Shown: positions 1 to 11,690, numbered from the stretch's first letter. The stretch is DNA of 64,000 nt from Cladobotryum mycophilum (GCA_036429605.1 CM071591.1:5084001-5148000), one strand, 5' to 3'. A program made the numbers and translations. Notes: generated by a model from the letters alone, not told the origin.

Positions 1-3000
1 TGCAAGAAGAGAGGAAAGGGGAGGAGGAGGAAGAAGGAGGAAGGGGCAAAAAAAAAAAAAAAGAATCATGATGATGAAAATAGAGAAGCGCAACGTACTC
101 AGTGTCCTTCTGTCCTTTGCCGTCTTCTTCGTCTTGCGGCCCAGGGCTCTCTGTCGTGATACGTGGTTTAGACCCGTCCTTCCTACGCTTCCTGGCCGCA
201 ACACTGTCGTCATTAGAGCTGGCGCTGGGAGTCAGCGGTGGCTTTTGACTGTCGGCAGTTTCGCTACTGTTCATTTTCGCTGTGTGCTATTTTATATAGT
301 TGTCGCTTCGGATATCGCAAAGGAAGGTTGTAGTGTAGGTGAATGCGCTTTTTGTCGAGAGTACCGAGCAATGAGTGGCAAAAAAAGAGCCTCGTTTGTC
401 TCTAGGGGGGTTATTGTATTGTTGGCGCAGACAATGCGGTGTCTCCCTTTGAGTTGAATCGGCGACGTATCCTTCGTTATGACCTGGCCAGGTCCAATTA
501 TTCTGCTACCAGTTGCATTCGTTGTCTGTCTTTCTCCCTCTCTCTGTCTGTCTGTCTTTGGAGCGCAAGCAGGAGTAGTAGCTCGTGATGAAGCGAAACT
601 CGAAATATCGATCGTCCCGTCCGTTCGCAAATGTGGCGGCGGTCGCTTTTGGCACGCTCGACGGTGACTGGCGGGGAGGTTGGCGGGGCGAGGGGAGGGA
701 TGGTGTCTAAAACTTTGTCTCGAAGGAGGCTTTCTGTTCTGTTTGCGAGAGCCTCAACGTCAGCTTGTTTGATACATATTTAGTAGTAAAATTCATTGCG
801 AAGACGATGAACAATAGAGTCGCGAAAAATGGAAAGAAGAGAGGCGAGTTGACTTGACGTCGTCGTCGTCATCGTCGTTATTGTTCTTGTTGTTGCGCTG
901 CTACCCGACCTCGACTGCTCCGTACAGTGTATCGTGTCTCAAGATGCGGCGCAACAAGGTAATTTGGAGCTCAATCTCACCTCTAAACAGGGACTGCTGC
1001 TGTTGCTGCTGTCTGCATTCGGCACGATCCGAACAAGGTAAGATAAAAAAGGAACTGCAAGAAACAGGAACCAGGCCGTTATTCAATAAAGAAGGAAGGG
1101 AATAAATAAATAAATAAATAAATAAAAACAGCAGCTAATTTCGTTATGCAATAGCAATAGCAATAATGGTTTCAAGAGACGAGACGAGCCAAATGGATTC
1201 GAAGCTTGGAAGAGGGCGGGAGGGGGAAGAAGAGAAGAAGGGGGAAAATGGAATGGAGCTGGCAGAAGAAACGATGAATTTCTTTACCGCATCTCGTCGT
1301 TGAGAAGCAGCGATAATAAAAAAAACAGCACAGCTCAGCACAGCGCACAGCGCACAGCAAAGCGACGACGCACATGCAAGGAGATCGGTGAGATGCGCCT
1401 GTGACGCAAGAGGGGAGCCCTTCTTTCCTTAGCTTGTACGTCCCTACTATACCTTACTATACTGGGGAGTGGGTCTTTCGTCCAATCTGCCACCAAGTTA
1501 ATCCGGATAAAGCACTCCGGATTCCGTACTTTCCTCACCTACTTGTCTAATTCCAATTACTACAAGTACTTGCACTTCGTACTTTCCCATCTTGCTCTGC
1601 GTCAGTCAGTCAGTCACGTGCCGACACAGAGATGATCACGAAAGAGACAGAAGTAGGGCTACAGAATCATCAAGGCGTAGAAACACCAACGGCACGGCAC
1701 CTCTTCATCTGCTTTGCATACTGGAATTTATCCCGAAATTTATTTATCCATTACTCAACTACCTGTACAGGTATAATCAGAAAATTCTTCAAGCAAGGTC
1801 TGCACGCGGCATTCACCGTCTGTGCAATCTTCATCTCCATCCAAGCGTTGTCCTGTGCTCCCCATCATATTTTGACCTTGTTGACGACTCTCTACTTCTC
1901 ACCGACTGCGACTCTGGTGCCTCTTTATTCTCTAAAAGGCCATATCACATCAAGTGATGGTTAAGCATATTGATCCTTCGGCCCTTTGAGTCAATTACAA
2001 ACGAGGCCTTTTCGGCTCAATATGACGGCGTGACAACACGATAACCAGTCTGACTGGCTGCTGTCCATCTCACCACTTTGTCAGGCCTCTGAAACTATCG
2101 GATAAGCCGTGCAGTTGCTGTCCTGGCTCTGGTTATTAAGGAGGTTTGCCATGCGAGTTTGACACAGGCCTCTGTCGTGCACGGGATGAAGGGACCTTGT
2201 TTTCTTTTGATCATCAAGGTATCCATGCCCCCTCAAAGGAATATGTCATCTTTCAGTGCTCCGTATTCTCGCTTCGCGGTCATGACCGGCAAAGTCTCCA
2301 CTGACTGACATGGCACAAGGTTGAGCTGCGGACTTTGGTCGCTTGATGAGCATGAACCAAAATGTGCAGCAACTCAACTATATACTATTACTATTGCCTA
2401 CCTATATCACCATTGATTGGCCTTGGCTAATGTTCTGTTCCCCATTTCTCGGTCCCCGGCAACGGCAATGCAGGCACCCGCACCGGTTTCAATTGCTGTC
2501 ACGATAAAGAGTCAAAAACACAACGTCCTACTACAAACGCAAGTGCTAGTTGTCCGATGTGCATGGGTTGGCCCCAATCTGCGAACGCTCTGACGCAATT
2601 GTTATATTCCAAGTGTCATCACCCTTGTTGAGGAGCTCGGATGTTTTCTTCGTGTGCCACCACTCATATCCCGTCATTGACAGATTCTTATTAGCCAAGG
2701 CCCCGTCGGGGCCCCTTTTCCATTGTGATTCTAGAACATTGCTGGACATTGGCGGGATGCGGCTCCACCAAACGTTTTGAATCATACGATGGATGGCCAA
2801 CCAACCAACCGACTCCAAAGTTATACTCTCATCAAGCCACCCGAGCCTCCAAGGGAGGGAAAAAAATTCCATCGTGCCACACATGCTTGCTATGCGGGTC
2901 TGCCGGGTCGTTGCGGAGTTTTTTGACTGCCGTAAAGTATGCCCCCATTATCTTGGGCCTGCTTTCGTCATCCCACTCGTCCAGACCGAATCTTAATTTT

Positions 3001-3030
3001 CGTCCCATAATACCACCCTTCTTCACACAG
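1..3030. other. Gene-poor left flank with simple repeats
   Basis: I find no convincing gene here. The first 60 bases are a purine-rich GGA/GAA tract ending in an A run. Other simple sequence includes a CTCT/CTGT pyrimidine tract (about 530-560), a GTC/GTT trinucleotide tract (about 857-890), a CTGCTG tract (about 990-1010), and a TAAA microsatellite (about 1103-1127). Open frames are short, overlap on both strands and lack recognisable domains. The low-complexity character would suit a long promoter or UTR of a gene beyond the left edge, but this is a guess. Confidence 0.5.
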
Positions 3031-3037
3031 TCCTCTT

Positions 3038-3046
3038 CTTATAAGA
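3038..3046 (+). promoter_or_regulatory. TATA-like element of the flavohemoglobin gene
   Basis: A TTATAAGA element sits about 70 bases before the ATG at 3113, with pyrimidine-rich sequence just upstream. This is a normal distance for a fungal core promoter with a short 5' UTR. No nitrate or NO-responsive element was identified. Confidence 0.4.
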
Positions 3047-3112
3047 GACAGAGACACGCGCCTGACTTGACTTACCAACACCTGGGCATCTATCTGACAC
3101 ATTCAAATTACT

Positions 3113-4411
3113 ATGGCATTGACATTACAACAGACCAAGCTGGTTAGAGACACCATCCCATATCTCACCGAACATGGAGAACGCATAACGACTACCTTTT
3201 ATCGCAATATGCTAAAAAACCACCCTGAGTTCAACAACTACTTCAACACCGTCAACCAAGCCAACGGCCGACAACCCAGGGCGCTGACTGCCATTATTCT
3301 GAACTTTGCCAACAATATCAACCATATCACAGAGTTGATTCCCAAGATGGAACGCATGTGCCAGAAGCACTGCTCTCTAGGCATTATGCCCGACCAATAC
3401 GAGATCGTGGGAAAGTACCTGGTTGCCGCATTCGCCGAAGTGCTGGGCCCGGCCATGACGCCCGAGGTCAAGGAAGCTTGGGATAAGGCGTATTGGATGC
3501 TAGCCGGGATGTTGATTGGACGAGAGGCTCAGCTGTATCGCGACTTTGAGACTTGGAAAGGTTGGAGACGATTCCGCATCGAGCAGAGAATGGAGGAGTC
3601 TGAAGACATTTATTCTCTCTATCTAGTCCCTGAAGATGGCCAAAAGCTCCCGACGTTCATGCCGGGCCAGTATGTTTCACTACGAGTACAGGTGCCAGAA
3701 AAGGGCTACATGCAATCACGTCAATACTCGTTGAGTGAGCGGCCGAGGCCGGATTATTATCGCATTACTGTCAGGCGGGATCGAGGCATGCGAAAGGGAC
3801 GATCAAATTATATGCCATCCGCAACCGGCCTCAATCCGGGCATCGTTTCCAACATGCTCATAGATCACAAAAGCATTGGCGACATTGTTGAGCTCACTCA
3901 CCCCGCCGGCGAGTTTTTTCTTGATGTCAATAACACCTCAAACTCACCAATTGTCTTGATATCGGCTGGTGTTGGCGTCACACCAATGGTGTCCATCCTC
4001 AATACCGTCGTGGAGCGCCAGCCTGAAAGACCGATATCCTGGATCCAGGGTTCCAGAACTTCCGTGCCGTTCTTTCTTCATGTCCGCCGAATAGCAAGAG
4101 AAAGGCACAACCTGAACATTAACATCTTCAAGACAGAGCTTGCCGATTCAGATCTTGCGGGGATTACCTACGACCATGATTTCAGGGTAGATCTCCATAA
4201 GATCTCACAAGAGGATCTCTGGCTGCGCCACTCTGCCGCCGAATATTTTGTCTGCGGACCAGAGCAGTTCATGGTGCAGATGGCCAAGCACCTCAGGAGT
4301 TATGGAGTCCATAGCTCCCGCATCAGACTCGAGCTTTTCAGTACAGGCGACGCCGAGTTTCAAGTTGATGCCCTGAGTATCGCTTCTGGACGATCTGAAG
4401 GTTCAAATTAA
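3113..4411 (+). CDS. Flavohemoglobin (nitric oxide dioxygenase)
   Basis: Intronless, 432 residues. It should oxidise nitric oxide to nitrate with O2 and NAD(P)H, protecting against nitrosative stress. Three modules are visible. The N-terminal globin (about 1-145) has Tyr30 at the B10 position and His86 (QKHCSLG) as the expected proximal haem ligand. The FAD domain has the RQYSLS motif near residue 203. The NAD-binding domain has ISAGVGVTPM near 283 and VCGPEQFM near 380. Length is close to the usual ~400-residue family size. There is no transit or signal peptide, so a cytosolic form is likely. The start matches the family N-terminus (TLQQTKLVRDT). No partner gene lies beside it. The family assignment is firm; the exact paralogue is unknown. 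Confidence 0.95.
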   Translation: MALTLQQTKLVRDTIPYLTEHGERITTTFYRNMLKNHPEFNNYFNTVNQANGRQPRALTAIILNFANNINHITELIPKMERMCQKHCSLGIMPDQYEIVGKYLVAAFAEVLGPAMTPEVKEAWDKAYWMLAGMLIGREAQLYRDFETWKGWRRFRIEQRMEESEDIYSLYLVPEDGQKLPTFMPGQYVSLRVQVPEKGYMQSRQYSLSERPRPDYYRITVRRDRGMRKGRSNYMPSATGLNPGIVSNMLIDHKSIGDIVELTHPAGEFFLDVNNTSNSPIVLISAGVGVTPMVSILNTVVERQPERPISWIQGSRTSVPFFLHVRRIARERHNLNINIFKTELADSDLAGITYDHDFRVDLHKISQEDLWLRHSAAEYFVCGPEQFMVQMAKHLRSYGVHSSRIRLELFSTGDAEFQVDALSIASGRSEGSN

Positions 4412-5081
4412 TGTTCTATGAGGACCTACATGGAAATGAGCTATGTAATAAGAATCTTTTAATAGACGGGCGGTGGATTGGATAAAAATAATAATAGAGG
4501 AGAGGGTGGAGGGATTGATGTTGCATTATAGATTAGACATGATGGTATAGGTAGTAATTTTAATGAGTTTTTTCTTTTTGCTTGGCTGTTCATTGTTGAC
4601 TGCTTTGGTGGTTACAATTGTGAGGAGGGAGAGAATGTCAACGCACTCCTCCTAGGGTCAAAGAGAGTTGCAAGAGAGATCTTAGGAGTATCATCGTTTA
4701 ACGTATTGAGTAGTACTTTATTTATAGGATTGGATGACTGTCTAGGTGGTCGTTGCGTAGGTACAATACTTTCGTGGAGATGCTCACAACAGCAAGATAC
4801 CAAGCTTTCCCTCATCTCATGACATCCATGGCCCAACTTGCGATGTAGACCATACCACTGCCATATGTGAGCACAAGTCTTTGCACTTTTCGATCATTCC
4901 GGTCCTGATGTGGTGTGATAATGTCTAAAAGATCCAGCACAAACCGCCTCCAACCCTTGACCAAAGTGAAAAATCGTTCAATCATCTCTCCATAAAAAAC
5001 GCCATAACAACGTCTCGCATTTCCGCGCGCGTGCATGGAATGCCCGGTCCCCTTCCAAACAACACACACAAGTGCCGCGTT
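4412..5081. other. Intergenic, convergent 3' ends
   Basis: This is the space between the 3' ends of the flavohemoglobin gene and the small secreted-protein gene. It is A/T-rich just after 4411, as expected for 3' UTR and polyadenylation sequence. No gene was seen. Confidence 0.5.
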
Positions 5082-5330
5082 CTAGAACTTGCAGTCGGAG
5101 CGATAGTAGGACCCCTGAATTTTGCCGCAGCAGCCCGCAAAGAAGGCCATGTTCTTGGAGAGGGAGCGGGCGGCGCAGTCGTCGCCGATGAAGGTGCCGC
5201 CCCACTCGCCGCAGCAGCCCATCGTGCCTTCGAAGTGGTTTTGCTTGGTGGACAGGTCGATGCATTTGCAGGCCTGGGCGATGGGGAGGGAGGCGGCGGC
5301 GAGGAGGGTGAGGAGCTGGAGGGGTTGCAT
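5082..5330 (-). CDS. Small secreted cysteine-rich protein
   Basis: 82 residues in one exon. Residues 1-20 form a classic signal peptide (hydrophobic LLTLLAAASLPIAQA), probably cleaved before CKCIDL. The mature ~62 residues carry eight cysteines in the order CxC, CC, C, CC, C, so four disulfides are possible. Gly-rich CCGEWGG and GCCGK blocks look like an internal repeat of a CCG unit. The order differs from hydrophobins (C, CC, C, C, CC, C), so I do not call it one. The protein is probably an extracellular effector-like or surface protein; no precise function can be given. A TATAAAAG box lies about 95 bases upstream on the same strand. Confidence 0.75.
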   Translation of the reverse strand: MQPLQLLTLLAAASLPIAQACKCIDLSTKQNHFEGTMGCCGEWGGTFIGDDCAARSLSKNMAFFAGCCGKIQGSYYRSDCKF

Positions 5331-5424
5331 TTTGGCTGTTGGGGGGAGGGGGTTGAGGCGATGGAAATGGAAATAATGATGAGGATGAGGATGAAGATGA
5401 CATTCTTGGAGTTTTAATGCTACT

Positions 5425-5434
5425 CTTTTATAAG
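5425..5434 (-). promoter_or_regulatory. TATA box of the small secreted-protein gene
   Basis: Read on the minus strand the sequence is CTTATAAAAG, a near-consensus TATA box, 95-104 bases upstream of the ATG at 5330. It supports the minus-strand reading and the chosen start. Confidence 0.55.
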
Positions 5435-6925
5435 TTGGCCATATTGGAAACGCGAGGCGAATCGTGACGGCCCGAATTTGCTACGCAGAGGCCACCCCCA
5501 GACTCTCGCTTCGCGAGCAAACACGTCCCTTGATAATTTTCTCTTTTACCATTGTTGAAGATATTGTTAGACGTGCATTATCCCAAAGCATGAGGTGTTT
5601 CCGATGCAGCGGAGGCGAGGAACTCGTGGGTCTGGAGAGCGATGGCGCCAATTAGTCCGTCCGTCTTCCGAGATAGGTAGGGGGAGGTATCCGAGCGTCG
5701 TTGGTGGGTTTGGGACAATGGGTTTGGGTGTTTGGCTATCATGATATTGTTCTTGATGGGGGAAATGTTTGCGTATAATCGACACACGGGCCTTGGTTAA
5801 GGCAACGCAGTTATATCGTGCCTGTGTGTTTTGGGAAGCGATGATACCTTACGTCGGGTTCAACCTACATTGAAGCACAGAATAAGAAGCATGGGCCGAT
5901 GGCTCGACATACATGCTTCGCATTCAAGACGCTAGGCGAGGGACTCACATCTTTGACTCGGTTATCACAAGCTAATCTAGAAGTCGTGGCTAGAAGTTGT
6001 GGGAGACGTGGAGAGGTTCCAGTTGTAGTAGTAATAGACAAGCGGGATTATTACTAAGACTACAGCCCGTGAGTAATAGAGGGTTGCATTGCATATTCTA
6101 CAAGCCCCCAAGGCCACATGCAGCGTAGGCTCCAATCAAGGTCACACCAGTTACCCCTCTATGTGGCTCTACTGTCGGCCATAGAAGCTGGCTGTCGATG
6201 ATAACAGATCCATGCCTCTGCCTCTACTCAGGTGGAAATGTCACGTCATTGGAATGGATGGAACGTTCGGGACCCAGAGCGGCAAAGCCCGTTAGTAATG
6301 TCCGCTTTCACAATGGCGACTGACCCTCGCAGCTCAACAATGCCCGCAGCTATAGCTCTTAGGCTACTGAGATCAAGCATACATGGGCTTGATAGGCCGG
6401 GTAGCTCTTCATAAACTCCTCCGTCTACAAGACGCCGCAGTCTGGACCTACGATACATTGTAAATAGTATCCATGCTTTCCTTGTGCGGGGAAGATGCCA
6501 CTCATTTGCTGGTCATCCGCTTCTGCTGCAGCATGACATTGCGCCGTCGTGGTTTGATGACGGCAGTTTTGGTGTAGCATCATGCAGGCATATATTGTTG
6601 ACGAGTCCCCTACTGCGACTCTGCATGGATTATGGGACCCGGAGGAGTGGCTGATTGGTGAACTGAAGAGCCTCGGGACATGGTCTCTGTGGGATACAGC
6701 GTTGACAGAAGAAAATTCAACTGCAGTAGCGCCGTCTTGAGACTTACAAAGGTGCAGTTGTATTCGCACAACTATGCAGTAGAGGAGGTAGCTTTGCAAC
6801 GTGGCAGCTCCTCTTCCCACCAGCGCCACCATGGCAAACGCAGCTGAGATGGACTTCCCCTCCTCTTCCTGCAATTGACCAAGACCCCTGTCTCTACACA
6901 TTCCCCTCTCCTTTTTACCTTCAAA
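5435..6925. other. Intergenic, no supported gene
   Basis: Open frames here overlap on both strands and show no domain, signal peptide or convincing splice chain. A pyrimidine-rich, C-rich promoter-like stretch begins near 6900, ahead of the next gene. Confidence 0.45.
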
Positions 6926-6929
6926 AGAA

Positions 6930-6937
6930 CTATAAAA
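6930..6937 (+). promoter_or_regulatory. TATA box of the 128-residue orphan gene
   Basis: A CTATAAAA element is followed by CT-rich sequence (about 6950-7070) typical of fungal transcription starts, with the ATG at 7097. This promoter-like architecture is the main external support that the short open frame is a gene. Confidence 0.5.
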
Positions 6938-7096
6938 TGACCATATGGTGCTCCATTACCCTCTCCCTTTACTCTACTCCCCTTATCTCACCCAACTTAC
7001 ACCACAAGACTACTACTAGGTGCTATCATCTCGCTTCCTATTCCATTCACAAACCTTGAGCCAACTTCATTTTTTACTTTTACTACCACGAGCACA

Positions 7097-7483
7097 ATGG
7101 CCATCTTTGCCGATGTTACGGTTGGCCCGAGCCCCACACCGTACTATGGCACGCTGGTTGTCTCGAATATCCGCAATGAGGACGGCAGCCCCGTGAGTGT
7201 CTCCCAGTTTCTCGGCATCGCGTTCAAATCACCAGCGCAGGTCTCAAGTGTCGACGTCAACGCATTACTTACGCCCTGGTCCGAGGTTACGGCGGAGCTG
7301 AGCAGCGAGCAGGTTGACAAAGCGACTTATGCCGTTGCTGGGAAGCTGTTGATTTCAGACAGCCGCGCCATCAACTCCAGTGATACCTTTAACTTTGGGA
7401 TTAATGGCGATCTGACCCAGGACCCTGATCTCTACGTCAGTTCGTTCAAGATCACGGCCGATGAGGTGCCAAATGTGGCCTAA
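7097..7483 (+). CDS. Hypothetical protein, 128 residues
   Basis: An intronless open frame of 128 residues that I do not recognise. There is no signal peptide, membrane segment or cysteine. The composition (alternating Val/Ser/Thr with short polar turns, such as TVGPSPTPYYGTLVVSNI) suggests an all-beta fold, and the C-terminal half is Asp/Ser-rich. A TATA box and CT-rich leader precede it, and codon use looks like that of its neighbours. It could be a small cytosolic beta-sandwich protein. Confidence that it is expressed is moderate; the function is unknown. Confidence 0.6.
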   Translation: MAIFADVTVGPSPTPYYGTLVVSNIRNEDGSPVSVSQFLGIAFKSPAQVSSVDVNALLTPWSEVTAELSSEQVDKATYAVAGKLLISDSRAINSSDTFNFGINGDLTQDPDLYVSSFKITADEVPNVA

Positions 7484-8864
7484 CGCGCGGCAACAAAGCC
7501 TGAGGTTGTGACATAGCTGCTGAGTTCTAGTCGGTGAGCTCTATTCCAAGAGCCGGGAGCTGACTACTAACTTCGGACAGGCATCGTTGCCTACTTAGGC
7601 AATGGTGTAATGGCTCTTACAGTGTGCCATGGTGGATTTGAAGGAAATCGAGGAAGCTTTTGGCCGCTCTATGGAGTTCTCCATGGAGTGTTAAACTCGG
7701 CGGGTTGCCGGCGGATTCTAGTTCCTTCGCAGGGTATCTATCAAGCTATTGGACAGTTTAATTGAAGTATATCGCCCGCTTGCTGTAGGCCTGTGGCTAT
7801 AATACATGGTGGCTGAGTGATCATTCGCAATAAACAGCGTGAGCATCAATAAACCTAACTAGGAGATGAGAGATAGTAGCATTGGATGAGCAATAATAAA
7901 TGCTGAATTGCATAAGGAGGATCTCTATTTGTCCTAATGTCGTATATACACTCCACAGACTCCTCATAAGTCGTATTATCCATACTACACGTTACTATGA
8001 ACATTGAACTTAAGCATATAATTCTCCCCATGTGCTGCTTAACAGTTGCTGAGAGGGTGGTTAAGGCTGTCAACAAAAGCGGGAGTTTATGTGTCAAGAT
8101 GTATATAGTAGATTTTGCTATTCCCCACCAAGGGGGTTTGTGATCTAGACCTGTTTGGGTGATATACCAGGTTGCGCCCTACCCTCTGTGTCGACTAGAC
8201 AATTTTAACTGACTGTGACTATAGGTTCCCAGAACTTTCTTCCGTCAAGCTGATTGTGATCCATCCACCATAAGCCAAATCTAATAAACTCATTCACGTT
8301 CTCGGTTGGAAACAGTAGCAATTCTATCATTCTGTTATTTTTGGATTTGAAGACCTTTAGATGCGAGGCTGTCTGTTTCCGACTAGAGATCAACACCATG
8401 TATAAGTCATTTCTCGGCCCCTCTGGATACGTATCTGAACGATTTTCTCCCCGGCCATCTCAATCGAAACTGATATGAGCAATATACTCGTCTACATCTG
8501 ACATATAGGCTATGCATATACATTTTGGTCAACCTGGTAACCCCCGTGCTATGCCCAGTGTCACAGCCCGACCTTGGTATGGACCCAAGATCACGTAACA
8601 TCACGAGACTCTCAAGTGGGAGTGGCGCGCACTCAGGAGTGGTAAGAGGACACCATGCTAGTAGCATCTATGAATGATATATTGGCAAATACATCACACA
8701 GGCCATGTCCATTACGAGCCGGGTCCGCCAAAGTCTCTATTCTTACTTCTAAAAGGCACCCTGTAAATATGTTCATGTTCGGCAGATGTAGTCTGGGATC
8801 TATATACCTAGGATATAGCACATAATATAAATAAGAAAATGACCTTCGCTTTCCTTTGTATCGA
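7484..8864. other. Intergenic, no supported gene
   Basis: No recognisable coding sequence. The G+C content falls gradually toward the right, ahead of the decayed CorA-like gene. Confidence 0.45.
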
Positions 8865-9610
8865 CTACATAGGTTCTTCATTCATTCTTTGTGTCCATCT
8901 CTGAGTCTGAGTCAATGACCTCTGTCTCATATTGTCGAGGATTGATTGCTCCAGCCTTTCCACACTCGACTCCAGGTCTTTATCCTCTGTGCTGTACCTT
9001 TTTGCCCGCCTTCTCTCCCATGCAAAATACAGAGCTAGAATGAGAGCCGTAAGGGAACTGTGACAGCCCAGTAGAGCCAGAATCTGGGTGAGACAACGGA
9101 CGCTAGATCTGGAGCGGATTGGAAGTTGAAGAAGGTGGTCGGGAAAATGGACTAAGCATGGAGGAGTTGGATCTGTGTGTTTGCTGTGCATGGAGAAAAG
9201 GAGAGCTGGTCAAGGCTTACGGCGAGAAACGCTCCAGGAAGGAATATTATGCCGAGGAGGGATATCCCTTTCATGGCTTCGGATTCACGTTTAGTTGCCT
9301 GGGCAAGCACCTTCTGGTCCGCAGCCATCTGAAAATTCAACCGGCTTTCTCTTTGAGCCATCATATTGTCCAACTAAAGATTCCTGGTCAGCGTTGTAGA
9401 TAAGAGATGGCCCATCAATATCGAGTATACATACGGCACGTCTTTGAATTTCCAGTCTCTGTCTTGTTGTGTTGGCAAAAATCTCTATGCCGGCCCACCT
9501 CTTTTTATAGAACCTGAGTCTTGCTATAATGGTTCTCTGAAACCTCTCGGTATCTGGTGTTTTTCTCGTCAGGCAACATACTCATCAGGGCAGCATCCCG
9601 ATTAATCAAG
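8865..9610 (-). pseudogene. CorA-like transporter gene, 3' part (decayed)
   Basis: This is the C-terminal third of a fungal CorA-like metal-transporter protein. Exons read on the minus strand: about 9610-9435, 9373-9221 (donor GTAAGC) and 9151-8865, with introns bearing GT...CTGAC...AG signals. The product includes NMMAQRESRLNFQMAADQ, then AMKGISLLGIIFLPGAFLA as the first membrane helix, SIFPTTFFNFQ as the loop, and FWLYWAVTVPL opening the second helix. The frame then slips by one base near 9049-9055, and coding-like sequence continues in the next frame to 8865 (ALILALYFAWERRRAKR, then a charged tail). A second frame break lies near 9515, between RYREVSENHYSK and the ARLRFYKKRW block. The rest of the gene is at 22535-23841, beyond the A+T block. 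The family call is strong; non-functionality is inferred from the split and breaks. Confidence 0.75.
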
Positions 9611-10026
9611 TCAAGTTTGCCACTTTAACTTGCAAGACTTAATAATCGCAAGGGCTAGACTTATTAGATTTACTAGAATTAATTAAACTTAATAAACTTA
9701 ATAGGATAAGGTTATTTTTAATAGATTAAAATTATATAATACTATAATATTAAATTTTTTTAGTATTAAAATATATTTTATTAAATAAAACTATTTATAA
9801 TTAATTAATATTATTATAGGATTTTAATATTTAGATTTTTTTAATATTAAAGTTAATTTATATATTATTTAATCTTTTTAATATAATAAAATTATTTTTA
9901 AATAAAATTATATTAATTTATAATTAGTTTTTTAAATATTATAATATTTTAAATATTAATAATTTTATTAAAAATTATTAAAATAATAATATTAGTTTAT
10001 AAAAATTAAAAGTTTTTTTATAGTTT

Positions 10027-10517
10027 TATAATATTCCGGGTGTTTTCCTAATAAGGATAACCTAGATTATGGTTAATGTTGGCAGTAGATTAGGGTAAGG
10101 TTAAGCAATAGGTTTAATATATTATAGTTCAGGTATTAGATTATTAATAGTAAATAATTATAATTTATTAATAACTAATTAAATATATAAAAGAGTTATA
10201 CAGGCTAGTATATATAATAGTTAGGTTTATTACGATTTGAATAAATATAAGGTTTATTTTAATAGAAATAAACTAATTATCTAATAATTATTATAATTAC
10301 TTAATAGCTCTGCGCTTACCTAGTGATTCCTTATTTATTTAGTAATTCTATATTTACCTAGTAAACCAATCTTTTAAAGGTAAGCTAGGTTAGTAATATA
10401 ATTGATTAGCTTATCCAAGGTTTTACTATAGTTATGTTAGGCTATAATAAACACAAGTATTCCTAAAAGTAGGTTTTTTCTTAGTGTATAACCCAGACGT
10501 AGGGTCAGGTTGTTATA
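10027..10517. repeat. LTR copy A (type 1)
   Basis: A 491-bp repeat closely matching 18690-19174. It starts TATAATATTCCGGG and ends near GGTTGTTATA, so the original ends were probably TGTAAT...ATTACA with RIP changes. The 5' ~180 bases are shared with the type 2 LTRs (11691 and 17965). The middle is type-specific: three degenerate copies of a TTACCTAGTAATTCC-like unit. It is either a solo LTR or one end of a longer element. Orientation is not certain. Confidence 0.7.
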
Positions 10518-10772
10518 AGTTTATTATTATTATAAGAATTATAAATAAACCTAATATAAGTTTATTAAAAGTTAAAAAGATTTATTATTATAATATTTAT
10601 AATTTAATAAAATCTTTAATATTTTATAAATTAAAATTAAAATATTTTTTTAATTTTAAAATATTATTAAATAATTAAATCTTATTTTTTTTAAACTATT
10701 ATTTATAAAGATTATTTTTTTTATTTATAAAACTATTATTAAATTTTTTTATTTAAAAATTAATTATATATA

Positions 10773-11406
10773 TTTTTTTTTTCATTCATTACGCTTATGG
10801 AGGCCGAAGGCCTATGAAGCGGCTATCTATCTATCTAAAAGCTTACTGTACAGTGACTTTCTAGAATAGTAGCTAGCTGGCTAGCTTTCAAGCTAACAGT
10901 ATAAGGCATTGTGTTTTCCAGTTGGTGGTTTTCTTTCTCCTAGTTCCAAGCGTTATGTATGTCCCTTAGCCTCTAGGCTGACTAGCTAACTAATCAGCCT
11001 ATATCTACTCTTCTAAAAACCAGCTTCGCGTACAGATCTTCGTGCTAGTAAGGAAGCCTATTAGGGCTTCCTTTCCTAGTTTTGTTGTGAAGAGCTTCTG
11101 TAACGTTAGCTGGGCTCCTGGCCCTAAGGCCTTCTGCAGGGCCTTTCTAGGCCCTTGGTATCTGCTACAGCGTAGCAGCAGGTGTTGCGTTGTGTGTCGT
11201 TGGCTACATCTACAGCGGTCGTCAGGGAGGTTCTTTATGGCTTTTTGATAGCTTTTAAGATACCCTATCCCTAGTTTTAGCTGGATATAGGCTGACTGGG
11301 TTGATCTCGGTCCCTTGACTAGGTTAGCTTTTAGCGAAAAGCTAAGGTTATCTTGAGCTATCCTGCGGTATTGGGTGCCTAGGCCTCTCGCTCTCTGGCC
11401 AATTAT
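10773..11406 (-). mobile_element. 5'-truncated Tad-like LINE tail, not RIP-degraded
   Basis: On the minus strand an open frame from about 11406 to the stop at 11005-11007 encodes the C-terminus of a fungal non-LTR retrotransposon polymerase. It reads ...AYIQLKLGIGYL..., then a CRC-x7-H-x3-x-C type knuckle (DDRCRCSQRHTTQHLLLRC), then a helical tail ending KICTRSWFLEE. A 3' UTR follows with the hairpin GGCCTTCGGCC, the terminal AATGAATG and an A run (plus-strand T run at 10773-10782). The sequence has ordinary G+C content although both sides are A/T-only. The rest of the element is absent or erased beyond 11406. Confidence 0.8.
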
Positions 11407-11690
11407 ATATATTAATATTATTATTATAAAAGTATTAATACTTTTAATAATTAATAAAGCTTTTTTTAATATTATAAAATTATATTAATTATTTATTATT
11501 ATTTTATATTTATTTAAATTATTAAGTATTATATTTAAAATTAAACTTATTATTATAATAAAAAAGATTCTTTAAGTTAAATATAATAATTATTAAACTT
11601 TTATTATATAATTATAATAAAAAATTAAAAATATATTTTAAAATTCTTTTAAAAAAATATTATTTAAATTATAATATAAAACTTAAATAA

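Noticed and set aside
5082..5330. Hydrophobin
   Set aside because: Eight cysteines are present but their order (CxC, CC, C, CC, C) is not the hydrophobin order, and the hydrophobic inter-cysteine loops are missing.
10484..10678. Short open frame in the A+T block
   Set aside because: Its Ile/Lys/Asn/Tyr-only composition is what random A/T sequence yields; it spans an LTR end.
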